A program made the translations under genes and the position numbers. The notes under the pieces are model-generated. The model did not search any database. It was not told the origin of the DNA and saw nothing but the letters and a program-made list of their open reading frames with translations. 64,000 nucleotides of DNA from Legionella anisa. GTDB taxonomy: Bacteria > Pseudomonadota > Gammaproteobacteria > Legionellales > Legionellaceae. The stretch lies in contig NZ_LNXS01000036.1 in assembly GCF_001467525.1 (NCBI RefSeq), positions 51,605-115,604 on the forward strand. Reading direction: 5' to 3'. Positions 31,464 to 41,418 of the stretch are shown here, in pieces (the stretch's first letter is position 1; every line of letters begins with the position of its first letter).

Positions 31464-32810
31464 ATGAAAGTTTATGAGTCACATCTAATCAAAATACTGC
31501 CTGAAATTCGCGAAAAAAAGCATTTAGGATTATTACATTGTGGTCGCATAAGTCGGGCTGTTGGTCTTACACTAGAAGCTAAAGGCTTTAATCAACCTGT
31601 TGGTGCGCGTTGTTTTATTACTATTGATAAGTCACGTACAATTGACGCTGAAGTAGTTGGCTTTAGCCAAGATCGCGTATATTTGATGTCCATTGGCGCG
31701 ATTCAGGGTCTTGCTCCCGGAATGATTATTACCCCAACTGGGCGTGTTGCTCAGGTTGAAGTCGGCGCTCAATTATTAGGGCGAGTTATAAACGGTTCTG
31801 GAGTTCTTATAGACGAAGGTCCTCCTCTTGAGTTAAATGAGGTATATCCTTTAATTAGTCCCGTAATTAATCCTTTAAAAAGAGCGGCTATTGATACACC
31901 TTTAGATGTAGGGATACGCGCAATTAATGGATTACTTACTGTTGGGCGTGGCCAACGAATCGGATTATTTGCAGGATCAGGAGTAGGAAAATCTGTTTTG
32001 TTAGGAATGATGACTCGTTTTACCAAAGCTGATGTGGTTGTTGTGGGTTTGATTGGCGAGCGTGGTAGAGAGGTCAAGGAATTTATCGAATTGAATTTAG
32101 GTGAAGAGGGTTTAAAGCGCGCAATTGTTGTTGCGGCACCTGCAGATGAAAGCCCTCTAATGCGTTTACACGGTGCTAAAGTAGCTACGAGTATTGCTGA
32201 GTATTTTCGCGATCAGGGCAAGCATGTACTCCTGCTAATAGACTCTTTAACTCGCTTTGCTCAGGCGCAAAGAGAGATTGCTCTATCTATAGGTGAGGCT
32301 CCAGCAACCAAGGGTTATCCTCCTTCTGTATTTGCCAAATTACCAAAACTCGTCGAACGTGCTGGGAATGGAGAAGTTGGTAGTGGTTCGATTACTGCAT
32401 TTTATACAGTCTTAACAGAAGGCGATGACATGCAAGATCCTATTGCAGATGCAGCTCGGGCTATTTTGGATGGGCATATTGTTTTAAGTCGGTCTATTGC
32501 TGAAGAAGGACAATATCCTGCTATTGATTTGGAAGCTTCTATTAGTCGAGTAATGCAAACCATAGTATCTGAGCAACAAATGAATGATATGCTATTATTC
32601 AAAAAGAATTTATCACTGTATGAAAAAAATAAGGACTTCATATTGCTTGGCGCTTATGCAATGGGAAGTGATCCAAATCTCGATAAGGCGATTCAATCTC
32701 GGGATAAAATTCGAAAATATATGGAGCAAAGTATCAATGAACGGGTTCTTTATGAGGAAAGTGTGGATATGTTATCGCAGTTAGCATCATCTCTTGGAGT
32801 TAATGGATGA
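31464..32810 (+). CDS. fliI: Flagellum-specific ATPase FliI
   Basis: 448 residues, F1-beta-like export ATPase. Walker [15 protein letters not shown] lies near 168-181 and Walker B in [17 protein letters not shown], followed by [15 protein letters not shown] and [18 protein letters not shown], both typical of FliI. It energises loading of export substrates in the flagellar type III system. Its stop overlaps the fliJ start by 4 bp. Confidence 0.98.
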   Translation: MKVYESHLIKILPEIREKKHLGLLHCGRISRAVGLTLEAKGFNQPVGARCFITIDKSRTIDAEVVGFSQDRVYLMSIGAIQGLAPGMIITPTGRVAQVEVGAQLLGRVINGSGVLIDEGPPLELNEVYPLISPVINPLKRAAIDTPLDVGIRAINGLLTVGRGQRIGLFAGSGVGKSVLLGMMTRFTKADVVVVGLIGERGREVKEFIELNLGEEGLKRAIVVAAPADESPLMRLHGAKVATSIAEYFRDQGKHVLLLIDSLTRFAQAQREIALSIGEAPATKGYPPSVFAKLPKLVERAGNGEVGSGSITAFYTVLTEGDDMQDPIADAARAILDGHIVLSRSIAEEGQYPAIDLEASISRVMQTIVSEQQMNDMLLFKKNLSLYEKNKDFILLGAYAMGSDPNLDKAIQSRDKIRKYMEQSINERVLYEESVDMLSQLASSLGVNG

Positions 32811-33259
32811 GTCAGCGATTGGAACGTTTAAAACAGCTTTTACAGATTAAAAAAGAAGCAACTCATGCTGCATATCAAGAGCTTTTAAAAGCACAGGAAC
32901 AATTTAAGCATAATAAGTTAAAGCATGATCAGTTAGTCGCTTATCGACAGGATTATCTTAAGCAAGTTGAGAAAATTGGTGAACAAGGAACAATAGTTGC
33001 ACGACTACGCAATCGCATCGATTTTATTAGCCATTTGGATACAGCTTTAATACAATTAAACGCACATTTGGCTCATTTAGGAAAAATAAGGGCTAAGGCT
33101 GAACTCAAATATAAACAGACAAAAATTTCTGAAGAAGGGGTTAGCCAATTGGTAGATCGGGTTAACAAGAGCGAACAACTCAAATTACAGCGCATCGAAC
33201 AAAAAGAAAATGATGAGTATGCGCAAAAGCAATGGTATAGTAAAAAAATCAATGAGTAA
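32807..33259 (+). CDS. fliJ: Flagellar export chaperone-escort protein FliJ
   Basis: 150 residues, almost wholly helical and likely a two-helix coiled coil ([20 protein letters not shown] start; many K, Q and E). FliJ is the central stalk of the FliI ring. It is poorly conserved in sequence; length, coiled-coil character and the 4-bp overlap with fliI support the call. Its 3' end overlaps the next gene by 8 bp. No fliK follows, so the flagellar cluster ends here. Confidence 0.9.
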   Translation: MSQRLERLKQLLQIKKEATHAAYQELLKAQEQFKHNKLKHDQLVAYRQDYLKQVEKIGEQGTIVARLRNRIDFISHLDTALIQLNAHLAHLGKIRAKAELKYKQTKISEEGVSQLVDRVNKSEQLKLQRIEQKENDEYAQKQWYSKKINE

Positions 33260-36200
33260 TAGAACACAACGCGTGAGTACAGTATTAAAAAGAGTTTGGA
33301 TGCTTTTAGCTGTCCTAATTATCTTTATGGCTGTTTTATCCAGCATATTTCGCTCTCTAACTCCCTGGGCAAAAGAATATAAGGGAGAAGTAGAACATCA
33401 TTTATCAACCCTTATAGGACAACCTGTATCCATACAAACAATGGAAACAGGATGGTATTGGTTTCAACCTGTTCTTAAATTAAATCAGGTAACTTTGGGA
33501 GATGATTCAGAGCATGATTTTCGTATCAATAAATTGTTAGTCGGAATTAACTTATTTAAATCATTATGGACTTGGCAGATCCAACCGGGAGTTCTCTTTA
33601 TTGATGATATGCATCTCAATTTGAGAGAAAAAGATAATCATTGGTCTATTGATGGTATTGCAACCGATCCGCTAAATAGTACCGAGATGACGCCAGAGAA
33701 AACCAAACAGATTTTGCTCTGGCTATCACAGCAAGAACACTTAGTTATTAAGCATGTTTCAGCTTATTTCCATTTTAGCGACGGGGCTTTGATTCCTGTT
33801 AATGGTTTAAATGTATCGGTAGCAAATCGCGGTGGACATTATAAGTTTAAAGGAGAGGCGCGGCTTGCACAAACAAGCAGTACTAATTTTCAACTGTTAG
33901 GCGATGGGTATTTTGATCCAGACAATTTTAAGGACATTGAAGGGCAATTTTATTTTTCAGCCAAAAATATAGTACCTGCTCAGTGGCAAAATTTTTTTCC
34001 TAAGACAACTGAGCATTTTGAGGGTGGTAAGGGCAATATTAATTTATGGCTTGATGTACATCATGGTGCAGTTTCTTCAGTACAAGCACAGATAAGCTTT
34101 AAGCGGCTGGCTTGGCGATTGCTGAATAATCAGAACAGTCAACTTATCCAATCATTCTTTGCAAATCTCTCATGGAAGCCCGACAATTTAGGCTGGCAGC
34201 TCCAGGCTGATCCAATTAAATTGCGTATTGGTGGTGTAGCTTGGCCTGAGAATAAATTATTGCTTAAATACAATAAAGAACAACAAAGTTATCTATTATT
34301 TGTAAAATCAATCATTATTGAATCATTGTTTTCTGATGCAATTAACTGGCCTGAAAGTATCCAGAACATATTGGCTATGAAGCCACAGGGAATCTTAAAA
34401 GATACTCAGGTTCTTGTTTCACTAAATACCAATGTTTCGGTTATTCCTCCAATCCCGGTTTTTAGCACGGTTACTGCAAATACGCATTTGCAATCAGAAT
34501 CTCCGACCATACTAAGCACAACCCAAGATGCTACCGACACCTCACAAAAAAGAGGGAATGATTTTTCCATTGATGACTATTCTATAAATTATGTTTTAAC
34601 GCGTTTTGAACAGTTAGGATGGGATGCCAAAGATAATATTCCCGAAATAAAAAATCTTTCAGGCGTTATAAACTGGCAACCTGAACAAGGACGATTGGAG
34701 CTTGACTCTGAAAATACTTCGATAAATGTCAGTGGTTATCCAGAGCAAACATTAACTTTACTTAATGGCGCTTTTGACTGGAAAGAGCTAAGTGATGGTT
34801 TACGAGTTAGTATGGAACGATTTGTAGTAAGCCAGCCAGAGTTAACATTAAGTATGCAAGGTGCGGTAGATCAGGTCACTCGCCAATCTGTGGGCCATAT
34901 TCGTCTTGGTGCGGAATTTTCTGGTAAAAATTGGCAACAATGGGTTCCTTTTTTACCTAAAAAATACATGAAACCTAAGTTGTACCTTTGGCTAAAAAAT
35001 GACGTAAAACAGATTGCTAATGCGAGCGGAAGAGTAAGAGTGAATGGTTTGGCAAAAGATTTTCCTTTCGATAACAATACCGGCGAATTTATTATAGACA
35101 GTTATGCAAGTGGCGGAGAGTTAGCTATCAACTCCAAATGGAAAACTGTAAAAGAAGTTGATGGATTTATTCATTTAAAAAACCGTGATCTTAATATTGA
35201 TATAGTCCATGCTAATTTTCAGGGTGTACCTACAAAAGAAATGCATTTGCGCATCGATGATATTGGAAGAAACAAAGAAAATTTGCTGGTGACTGGAAAA
35301 ATTGATGCATCAGTACAAAAAATGATTAATTATGTCATGGCTTCTCCTTTAAGGAAAAAGCTAACGCTTTTAAAAATGCTATCCATTAAAGGATCAGCAT
35401 TACTCAATTTAAGCGTACAGGTTCCTTTATATCCAGAAAATGATGATGTACTCGCTAAAGGGAATCTCACCTTTAAAAATAATACAATTACAGTGAATCA
35501 CGAAGTAGCCCAGTTTTCTGTGCAAAACTTATCAGGCGGGTTGATGTTTAATGAAACAGGGATAACAGATAGTTACCTGTTTGCAACAATCTTGGGACAT
35601 CCGATGAACATCAAAGCTCAATCGGTTAAGATACCCATGCCTGCAACAACAATAACAATCAATGGGAAATGTACTGTTGATTCTTTGAAAAACCAGTTTA
35701 AATTGCCACAACTTGCTTTAGTTGATGGTTCATTAGATGTGAACGCAGTATTAAAATTAAGTGATAAACCTTCCGAAGCAGACAGTATTAGTTTTAATAG
35801 TACTTTGGAGGGGATGGATGTTAATTTACCTGCTCCTTTAGGTAAAAAATCAAATGAAAAGACTCCCCTGGAATTAATTCTTGAGCTCAATGCGAAAAAA
35901 TCAATGCGCTTACGAGGTAACTATGATAATCGTTTAAGCGCGGATCTATTATTTAAAAATTTTAAAGAGGGTTATGCCTTTGATTCTGGACAGTTGCGTT
36001 TAGGCAGTGCAAATGCCGTAAATCAAAAATTACCTGGTCTTTCAGTGGTGGGTATCTTAAAAGGATTTGATCTTCAGGAATGGAAAAATATATACAGTCA
36101 ATTTTCTTCAGCAAAAGCAGGCTCATCTATATTAAATAATTTGCGAATTATTAATGTCACTATAGATAAATTCAGTTTTTTGAAACAGCAGTTTAATAGA

Positions 36201-37220
36201 ATTATAGTTAAAGCAAAAATATTACCGAGTAAAGATTGGTCGTTTAATCTACAGCAAGAAAATGTTGCTGCTGACTTAACTTATCATACACCTACCAATG
36301 AATTAAGCGGTCATGTGTACCATTTAAATTTGGATAAAATGGATGCGGCAAGTAAAGAGTTTGCTGAAACGACACAAATGCACCCAAATCAAATACCAAA
36401 CCTTAATTTGCGTGTTGATAATTTGTCTGTGGGTAAAGTGCAAGTGGGGGATGTAACCTTGAAGAGTAAATCCACCAATGAAAAGTGGAAAGTGGATTAT
36501 TGCCAGATTACATCTCCAGCCTATCAATTTAATGTTGAGGGAGAATGGATTCAAAAAGAAAATGTAAATCAGACAAATCTTGATGTAAAACTGAATATCA
36601 CAAATTTAGCTAAAACTTTAGAGCGTTGGAATGTAACTCCTGCTGTTCATGCAAAAAAAGGGTATATGGAGTTTCATGGGGGGTGGAAAAAGAGTTTGTA
36701 TCAGTTTTCCCTTGCCTCGCTAAAAGGAACTATGTATTTACAACTTAAAAACGGAAGAATTACGCATTTAAGCAAGGAAACAGAAGAAAAGTTAGGTCTA
36801 GGTAAATTATTAAGTATTCTAAGTTTGCAGACTATTCCTCGCCGCTTACAATTGGACTTTAGCGATTTGGCACATCAAGGCTATAGTTTTGATATTTTTC
36901 AGGGAAACTTTATTGTGAATAAAGGAATTATGGGTACACAGGATAGTTATCTCGATGGTCCTGTTGCATATGCAAGTATGAAAGGGGATCTTGACTTAGT
37001 GAAACATACCTATGACCTGAACTTGAAAATATCTCCACATATAACGGCGAGTTTACCCGTTGTTGCAACCATTGCTGGAGGTCCTGTAGCCGGTGTTGCA
37101 GCTTGGGTCGCGAATAAAATTATTAATCAGAGCATGCAAAAAATATCTGCATACAGTTATAAAATTTCAGGGCCATGGAACGAGCCTGTTGTGCAACAGC
37201 TCGGTATGGTAAAAAAATAA
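33252..37220 (+). CDS. yhdP: YhdP-family AsmA-like envelope protein
   Basis: About 1322 residues from ATG 33252, which overlaps the fliJ stop; an alternative ATG at 33210 would add 14 residues. One N-terminal membrane helix (about 10-35, VWMLLAVLIIFMAVLSSIF) anchors a very long periplasmic beta-rich region, ending in an AsmA-like/DUF3971 module with DLDLVKHTYDLNLKISPHIT and LPVVATIAGGPVAGVAAWV. YhdP-type proteins bridge the periplasm and move phospholipids to the outer membrane. The TIGR02099 family normally has 1200-1300 residues. Its overlap with the flagellar operon is unusual and may be fortuitous. Confidence 0.88.
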   Translation: MSNRTQRVSTVLKRVWMLLAVLIIFMAVLSSIFRSLTPWAKEYKGEVEHHLSTLIGQPVSIQTMETGWYWFQPVLKLNQVTLGDDSEHDFRINKLLVGINLFKSLWTWQIQPGVLFIDDMHLNLREKDNHWSIDGIATDPLNSTEMTPEKTKQILLWLSQQEHLVIKHVSAYFHFSDGALIPVNGLNVSVANRGGHYKFKGEARLAQTSSTNFQLLGDGYFDPDNFKDIEGQFYFSAKNIVPAQWQNFFPKTTEHFEGGKGNINLWLDVHHGAVSSVQAQISFKRLAWRLLNNQNSQLIQSFFANLSWKPDNLGWQLQADPIKLRIGGVAWPENKLLLKYNKEQQSYLLFVKSIIIESLFSDAINWPESIQNILAMKPQGILKDTQVLVSLNTNVSVIPPIPVFSTVTANTHLQSESPTILSTTQDATDTSQKRGNDFSIDDYSINYVLTRFEQLGWDAKDNIPEIKNLSGVINWQPEQGRLELDSENTSINVSGYPEQTLTLLNGAFDWKELSDGLRVSMERFVVSQPELTLSMQGAVDQVTRQSVGHIRLGAEFSGKNWQQWVPFLPKKYMKPKLYLWLKNDVKQIANASGRVRVNGLAKDFPFDNNTGEFIIDSYASGGELAINSKWKTVKEVDGFIHLKNRDLNIDIVHANFQGVPTKEMHLRIDDIGRNKENLLVTGKIDASVQKMINYVMASPLRKKLTLLKMLSIKGSALLNLSVQVPLYPENDDVLAKGNLTFKNNTITVNHEVAQFSVQNLSGGLMFNETGITDSYLFATILGHPMNIKAQSVKIPMPATTITINGKCTVDSLKNQFKLPQLALVDGSLDVNAVLKLSDKPSEADSISFNSTLEGMDVNLPAPLGKKSNEKTPLELILELNAKKSMRLRGNYDNRLSADLLFKNFKEGYAFDSGQLRLGSANAVNQKLPGLSVVGILKGFDLQEWKNIYSQFSSAKAGSSILNNLRIINVTIDKFSFLKQQFNRIIVKAKILPSKDWSFNLQQENVAADLTYHTPTNELSGHVYHLNLDKMDAASKEFAETTQMHPNQIPNLNLRVDNLSVGKVQVGDVTLKSKSTNEKWKVDYCQITSPAYQFNVEGEWIQKENVNQTNLDVKLNITNLAKTLERWNVTPAVHAKKGYMEFHGGWKKSLYQFSLASLKGTMYLQLKNGRITHLSKETEEKLGLGKLLSILSLQTIPRRLQLDFSDLAHQGYSFDIFQGNFIVNKGIMGTQDSYLDGPVAYASMKGDLDLVKHTYDLNLKISPHITASLPVVATIAGGPVAGVAAWVANKIINQSMQKISAYSYKISGPWNEPVVQQLGMVKK

Positions 37221-37259
37221 TGAAAAAAGAGGAATCATTATCGGAGAGTAGATAGTTAA

Positions 37260-37802
37260 ATGTTACATCTAATATTTGATCGTTATTGGGATATTTGCTT
37301 ATTAAAAGAAAGTCCAGAAAATACACCTTACTCTATTACTCGAATGGTTTTGAGTGCGGTCTTATTGGCTTTACTTATAACGACCGAATGGGAATATACT
37401 TATTTCAACTCTTCTGAAGAGATGATAAATAATGTATTTATCTCCGTATGTTTAGTTATCTCATATGTTATTTATACTTATCTTGCTTTGTTTTTTAAAG
37501 GGTTGACTCCGAGACTTGTACAGACAGTCACTTCATTGTACTGTATCAATATTATCATCCATATATTAGTTATTCCTTTGCTGATTATTGCACCCTATAT
37601 TTCCGTGGTTAATTTAAGAAATCCTTTATTTTTATTTATGGGCATTCTTTATTTATTTTTGAGTTTGGGATTATCTGTTTGGCAGTTTGTTATCACAGCA
37701 CATATTTATAAGCTTGCATTAAACATTACAGCGATTCAATCTGTATTGGCTGCATTTGGTTTAATAGCGGCTAATATTTTAACTATTGCTTTATTACAAT
37801 GA
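37260..37802 (+). CDS. Yip1-like multispanning membrane protein
   Basis: 180 residues with five hydrophobic segments (about 25-45, 58-80, 92-115, 120-145 and 155-178) and short hydrophilic ends. The layout, small N-terminal domain followed by five helices with the pattern WDICLLKESPENTPYS at the front, resembles the bacterial Yip1 family. Function unknown. It is preceded by GGAGAG and ends 14 bp before mpl, so it is probably co-transcribed with yhdP and mpl, all envelope genes. Confidence 0.65.
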   Translation: MLHLIFDRYWDICLLKESPENTPYSITRMVLSAVLLALLITTEWEYTYFNSSEEMINNVFISVCLVISYVIYTYLALFFKGLTPRLVQTVTSLYCINIIIHILVIPLLIIAPYISVVNLRNPLFLFMGILYLFLSLGLSVWQFVITAHIYKLALNITAIQSVLAAFGLIAANILTIALLQ

Positions 37803-37815
37803 GATTAGGATTATC

Positions 37816-39180
37816 ATGCATTTACATATTTTAGGTATAAGCGGAACTTTTATGAGTGCCTTGGCTTTGTTGGCGCGTGATGCGGGACATAAGGTTACTG
37901 GAAGTGATGCCAACTGTTATCCACCAGTAAGTGACTTACTCGCAGCAAAAGAAATAACTTGGGTTGAAGGTTATGATGACACTTCTTTAGCATTACAAGC
38001 AGATCTGGTTGTTGTGGGCAATGCCATTAAAAGAGGTATGCCAGTGCTCGAGGCTGTAATTGAATCAGGCAAACCATATACTTCTGGACCACAATGGCTT
38101 GCTGAAAATATTTTATCGAGATATCAGGTGATTGCTGTTTCTGGTACTCACGGTAAAACAACAACTACCTCAATGGTTGCCTGGATTTTACATCAAGCAG
38201 GACTTAATCCTGGATTTTTGATTGGTGGGGTCTCATCTGATTTTCAGACAAGCTCGTGTCTTGGCTCGGGTAAATGGTTTGTAATCGAAGCAGATGAATA
38301 TGATAGTGCTTTTTTTGATAAACGTCCTAAGTTTATGCATTATCGTCCAAGAATCGCTATTTTAAACAATCTGGAATTCGATCATGCAGATATCTATTCT
38401 GATTTAGCAGCGATTCAATTGCAATTTCATTATCTGATGAGAACAATCCCTGCAAGTGGTGTTGCGATTAAACCTCGAGACGATAAAGCACTTAATGAAG
38501 TGATTGCTCGTGGTCAATATTCGCGAATTGAAGAGCTGAGTTTAGATGGTGATGCACAATGGACTGCACAATTACTTGAAGAGAATGGCTCAGCATTTAA
38601 AGTCTTGCATCACGGCAAGGAAGTGGCTGAAGTAAGATGGCCTTTAATTGGGCGTTTTAATGTGGAGAATGGTTTGGCTGCTCTTGTTGCCAGTGTAAAT
38701 GCTGGAGTAAACCCAAAAGTAGCAGCTGAAGCTTTAGAACGTTTCACTCCAGTAAAGCGTCGTTTAGAGGTTCGATCCAATAAATATGGTATAACTCTTT
38801 ATGATGATTTTGCGCACCATCCTACAGCCATTATGCGAACCATTGATGCTTTAAAGCGAAGTAACAGACATCAACGTATTTTTGCGGTGTTGGAATTTGC
38901 CTCATATACCATGCGTACTGGTGTTCATGCTCATGAAATGGCACATGCTTTGGAACCAGTTCATGGCGCATATGTTTTGGAGCCGAATGATTTTAATTTA
39001 CACGAAACTGTAAGCAACTGGACTTGTCCCTATAAGATTTGTAAAAGCCATGATGAAATAATTAAAGAAGTGACTGGGATGGTACAAGCAGGCGATGCTG
39101 TTTTGGTCATGAGTAATCGAGGTTTTAATGGAATTCATCAAAAATTAATCAATTCTATAGAAGAGCGCTTTTCAAGATAG
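37816..39180 (+). CDS. mpl: UDP-N-acetylmuramate:L-Ala-gamma-D-Glu-meso-DAP ligase
   Basis: Murein-recycling ligase that joins recovered tripeptide to UDP-MurNAc. Starting at ATG 37816 (GATTAGGA upstream) gives 454 residues beginning MHLHILGISGTFMSALALLA, the Mpl version of the Mur ligase N-terminus; the ATP-binding loop VSGTHGKTTTTSMV and ADEYDSAFFDKRPKF are present. In MurC the first motif differs (GIGGxGMS), which favours Mpl over MurC. Confidence 0.95.
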   Translation: MHLHILGISGTFMSALALLARDAGHKVTGSDANCYPPVSDLLAAKEITWVEGYDDTSLALQADLVVVGNAIKRGMPVLEAVIESGKPYTSGPQWLAENILSRYQVIAVSGTHGKTTTTSMVAWILHQAGLNPGFLIGGVSSDFQTSSCLGSGKWFVIEADEYDSAFFDKRPKFMHYRPRIAILNNLEFDHADIYSDLAAIQLQFHYLMRTIPASGVAIKPRDDKALNEVIARGQYSRIEELSLDGDAQWTAQLLEENGSAFKVLHHGKEVAEVRWPLIGRFNVENGLAALVASVNAGVNPKVAAEALERFTPVKRRLEVRSNKYGITLYDDFAHHPTAIMRTIDALKRSNRHQRIFAVLEFASYTMRTGVHAHEMAHALEPVHGAYVLEPNDFNLHETVSNWTCPYKICKSHDEIIKEVTGMVQAGDAVLVMSNRGFNGIHQKLINSIEERFSR

Positions 39181-39183
39181 TTT

Positions 39184-39265
39184 GTAACCTGGGTGAAGCG
39201 CAAGCATAACCCAGGTTTCCTTTTCATAAGTTTTTTTGGTTATGCTGTACTTCGCCCAGGCTAAG
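39184..39265. repeat. REP doublet, copy 5 (degenerate)
   Basis: Left arm GTAACCTGGGTGAAGCGCAA, right arm decayed (CTTCGCCCAGGCTAA). It starts 4 bp after the mpl stop. The mismatched arms suggest an older copy than numbers 2, 3, 4, 7 and 10. Confidence 0.78.
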
Positions 39266-39376
39266 TTTCTCTGCTCTTCATATCTTTCTTACTGAGTTAT
39301 CCTCGAGCGTATTGGGCATAAAAAATTATAAAAAAGACTTTTAATTCTTTTTATGTTCAATTAGTTAAATTAATAG

Positions 39377-39405
39377 TTGCAATATTTTTTATAGGTTGCT
39401 ATAAA
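39377..39405 (+). promoter_or_regulatory. Sigma-70-type promoter of the orphan gene pair
   Basis: TTGCAA (39377-39382), 17-bp spacer, TATAAA (39400-39405). Transcription would begin near 39412, after the first possible ATG at 39408, which supports the downstream start at 39480. Confidence 0.6.
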
Positions 39406-39479
39406 AAATGAAGGCGTTTACATTTTTGGACAATGACGCGTTGCAGTTATTGCGGGTCAATATTTGCAGGAGGGACGCA

Positions 39480-40085
39480 ATGACAATGTTGTTTGCCGAA
39501 TTTCAGCAAAAAGCAATACGACTAGCGACGTGTTTAGCGCGAACTAATGGACAACATGTGGGATGTTTAAGTTTTTTTTCCCTATTCATTTCGAGACATG
39601 CTGCCATGGATGATGCGACCACAATAAGTATGCTGGCTCACAGTTTAGATGAGACATATGAATTAATCCAATATGTTAAAGCCGTTAAAAGAAATCCTAA
39701 GCTAACTCTAGATGATTTCAATGAATTTAGAAGAAAGGTTATTATTGGAATATATTTGGTCAAGTGGTTTCAATATGATTCCTCGGTAAGTAATTATCTT
39801 CATCAAAGTTTAATTGATTTATTTCGTAGTCATTTAGGCATTCAATCTCTTGAAGACATGGACAAGGATTTTTTTTACTCATGCTTGAGTGAGTTGAGTT
39901 ACTATTGCACTTTTGTATATGAACGACGCGAACAAAAAGCATATGATGATCTAAACGAGCGATTAGGAGCAACAATTCAAAAGGATATTCATGAGACAAA
40001 ATATTTTTCGTTTAATAAGAACTCTTCATCCTTATATGGGTTTTATAAAGGTGTTATGAGCTCTCTAGGAATGAGTATGTATTAA
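39480..40085 (+). CDS. Unrecognised helical protein, first gene of orphan pair
   Basis: 201 residues from ATG 39480, chosen because GGAGGG stands six bases upstream and because a promoter -10 overlaps the earlier ATG at 39408. The protein is mostly alpha-helical, without a signal peptide or clear membrane segment; there is one hydrophobic patch (VGCLSFFSLFIS). I do not recognise the family. The next gene follows after 9 bp behind a strong ribosome site, so the two are an operon. The isolated position between mpl and transporter genes and the lack of recognisable homology are typical of Legionella accessory or effector genes, but nothing proves secretion. Confidence 0.7.
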   Translation: MTMLFAEFQQKAIRLATCLARTNGQHVGCLSFFSLFISRHAAMDDATTISMLAHSLDETYELIQYVKAVKRNPKLTLDDFNEFRRKVIIGIYLVKWFQYDSSVSNYLHQSLIDLFRSHLGIQSLEDMDKDFFYSCLSELSYYCTFVYERREQKAYDDLNERLGATIQKDIHETKYFSFNKNSSSLYGFYKGVMSSLGMSMY

Positions 40086-40094
40086 GGAGGATGT

Positions 40095-41366
40095 ATGACT
40101 TTTATCCCGCCAGCATTTGTAAAATTTAGAGTCAATACGCTTAACCTGGAAGCAAAATACTCCACTTTATTAGGAAGATATACAGTGGTAGATAGTAAGG
40201 TCAGTGATGGATCCTCTGTAGTACAACAATCTAGCCTTGAGGTATTAATCGCTAGAACAAATGAGGTAATAAAATGTAAATCGGGCAGAGATACTCAGAT
40301 TGAAGTGTTTAATTTATTAATTAATGAATTGCGTCAAATTCCCAAGGAAGATAAAGAAAAAACCAAGCAAGGTACTTTGTTTTTATTAGGTGCATTAATT
40401 CATCGCTATTTTCGATTGATAATAGAATACGACAATCCTAAAGGATATATCTCTTGGAACTTCTTTGGTTGTGATGTAACTACTGTAAAATTATTCCAAG
40501 CCATAAGAAGAGCTTTGCAATTTAAAGAAATAGAAGAGGTTAAAAAAAGATATAGGGAGGATGATTTAAAGATTCTTGATGTTGTAACTATTGTAAACGC
40601 ATTAGAAGTTTTTCGTGATAACATGCTGCTCGAAGATAAAGATAAAGTTCCTCGATTCATGAAATACCCCCATTTTGCAAAGGATGAACATTTCAAACAG
40701 TATCTTCAGGATATTATTGATCAACAAAGAGTGCGTGGCGCAGCGGTATTAAATCGATTTAAAGCGATTGATTTTGTTAAATCTCTATCAACACAAATCG
40801 AAAATGAACGCCAACAGCTTGAAAAAGATATCGAGAAATGGTGTAAAGGTGTAGCAAAAGATTATAAGAATTTTAATGCATTTAAAATTTTGGACGTAGA
40901 AGCAATTAATGCCAGTCTTATTAAACATGTTGAGTCAGAGACATCGAGAAATGTAATATTTGGTTTATTTTATACTCCCTCGATTCAAGAGGATCTCGAA
41001 TCGATTGATCACAATAGTTTTTCGACAAAGATGAAAGAGTGTTCTGATTCTACATGCAGCTACATGCTTTTTGGTGGTTATGTATTGCTACTGCAGCAAC
41101 AAAAGAGACTTGATACTGATCTGTTATTTACTATCCAACAAGCTTTAGGTCTGGAGCGATCCCTAGATGAACTGTCTAAGGAAGATATGTTAGACGGCGT
41201 GAAATTTCTCAAACGGTTCCTTGAAACAAAACAAGATGCTGCCTTGGATTGTGAGTTTTTTGAAGGAGCAGAGAAGATGCATACGGCGGTTGCACGGGCA
41301 GAGAAAGAACTTACCGTGCAAACAGCACCGAAAAAAGAGGAGCGTCACGTGGTGCTCTCGGTTTAA
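40095..41366 (+). CDS. Unrecognised protein, second gene of orphan pair
   Basis: 423 residues, soluble and charged. The middle holds a segment KTKQGTLFLLGALIHRYFRL (about 95-114) followed by WNFFGCDVTTVKLFQAI; a long helical stretch (about 225-270) is probably coiled. The last 30 residues are rich in E and K (AEKELTVQTAPKKEERHVV), which resembles the E-block of some Dot/Icm substrates. The start follows GGAGGAT closely. I do not recognise the family or a catalytic motif. With its partner it ends at a compact REP unit. Candidate effector by context only. Confidence 0.7.
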   Translation: MTFIPPAFVKFRVNTLNLEAKYSTLLGRYTVVDSKVSDGSSVVQQSSLEVLIARTNEVIKCKSGRDTQIEVFNLLINELRQIPKEDKEKTKQGTLFLLGALIHRYFRLIIEYDNPKGYISWNFFGCDVTTVKLFQAIRRALQFKEIEEVKKRYREDDLKILDVVTIVNALEVFRDNMLLEDKDKVPRFMKYPHFAKDEHFKQYLQDIIDQQRVRGAAVLNRFKAIDFVKSLSTQIENERQQLEKDIEKWCKGVAKDYKNFNAFKILDVEAINASLIKHVESETSRNVIFGLFYTPSIQEDLESIDHNSFSTKMKECSDSTCSYMLFGGYVLLLQQQKRLDTDLLFTIQQALGLERSLDELSKEDMLDGVKFLKRFLETKQDAALDCEFFEGAEKMHTAVARAEKELTVQTAPKKEERHVVLSV

Positions 41367-41379
41367 ATTTTATTGCAAA

Positions 41380-41417
41380 GTAGCCTGGGATGTAGCGCAG
41401 CAAAACCCCAGGTTACA
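41380..41417. repeat. Compact REP unit, copy 6
   Basis: A single shortened hairpin: GTAGCCTGGG ... CCCAGGTTAC with a TGTAGCGCAGC core. It begins 14 bp after the orphan-pair stop, in the convergent gap before the transporter gene. Confidence 0.75.
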
Positions 41418-41418
41418 C

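Noticed and set aside
39408..39479. Upstream ATG that would lengthen the first orphan gene by 24 residues
   Set aside because: It lies at the predicted transcription start and has no ribosome site, whereas 39480 has GGAGGG.
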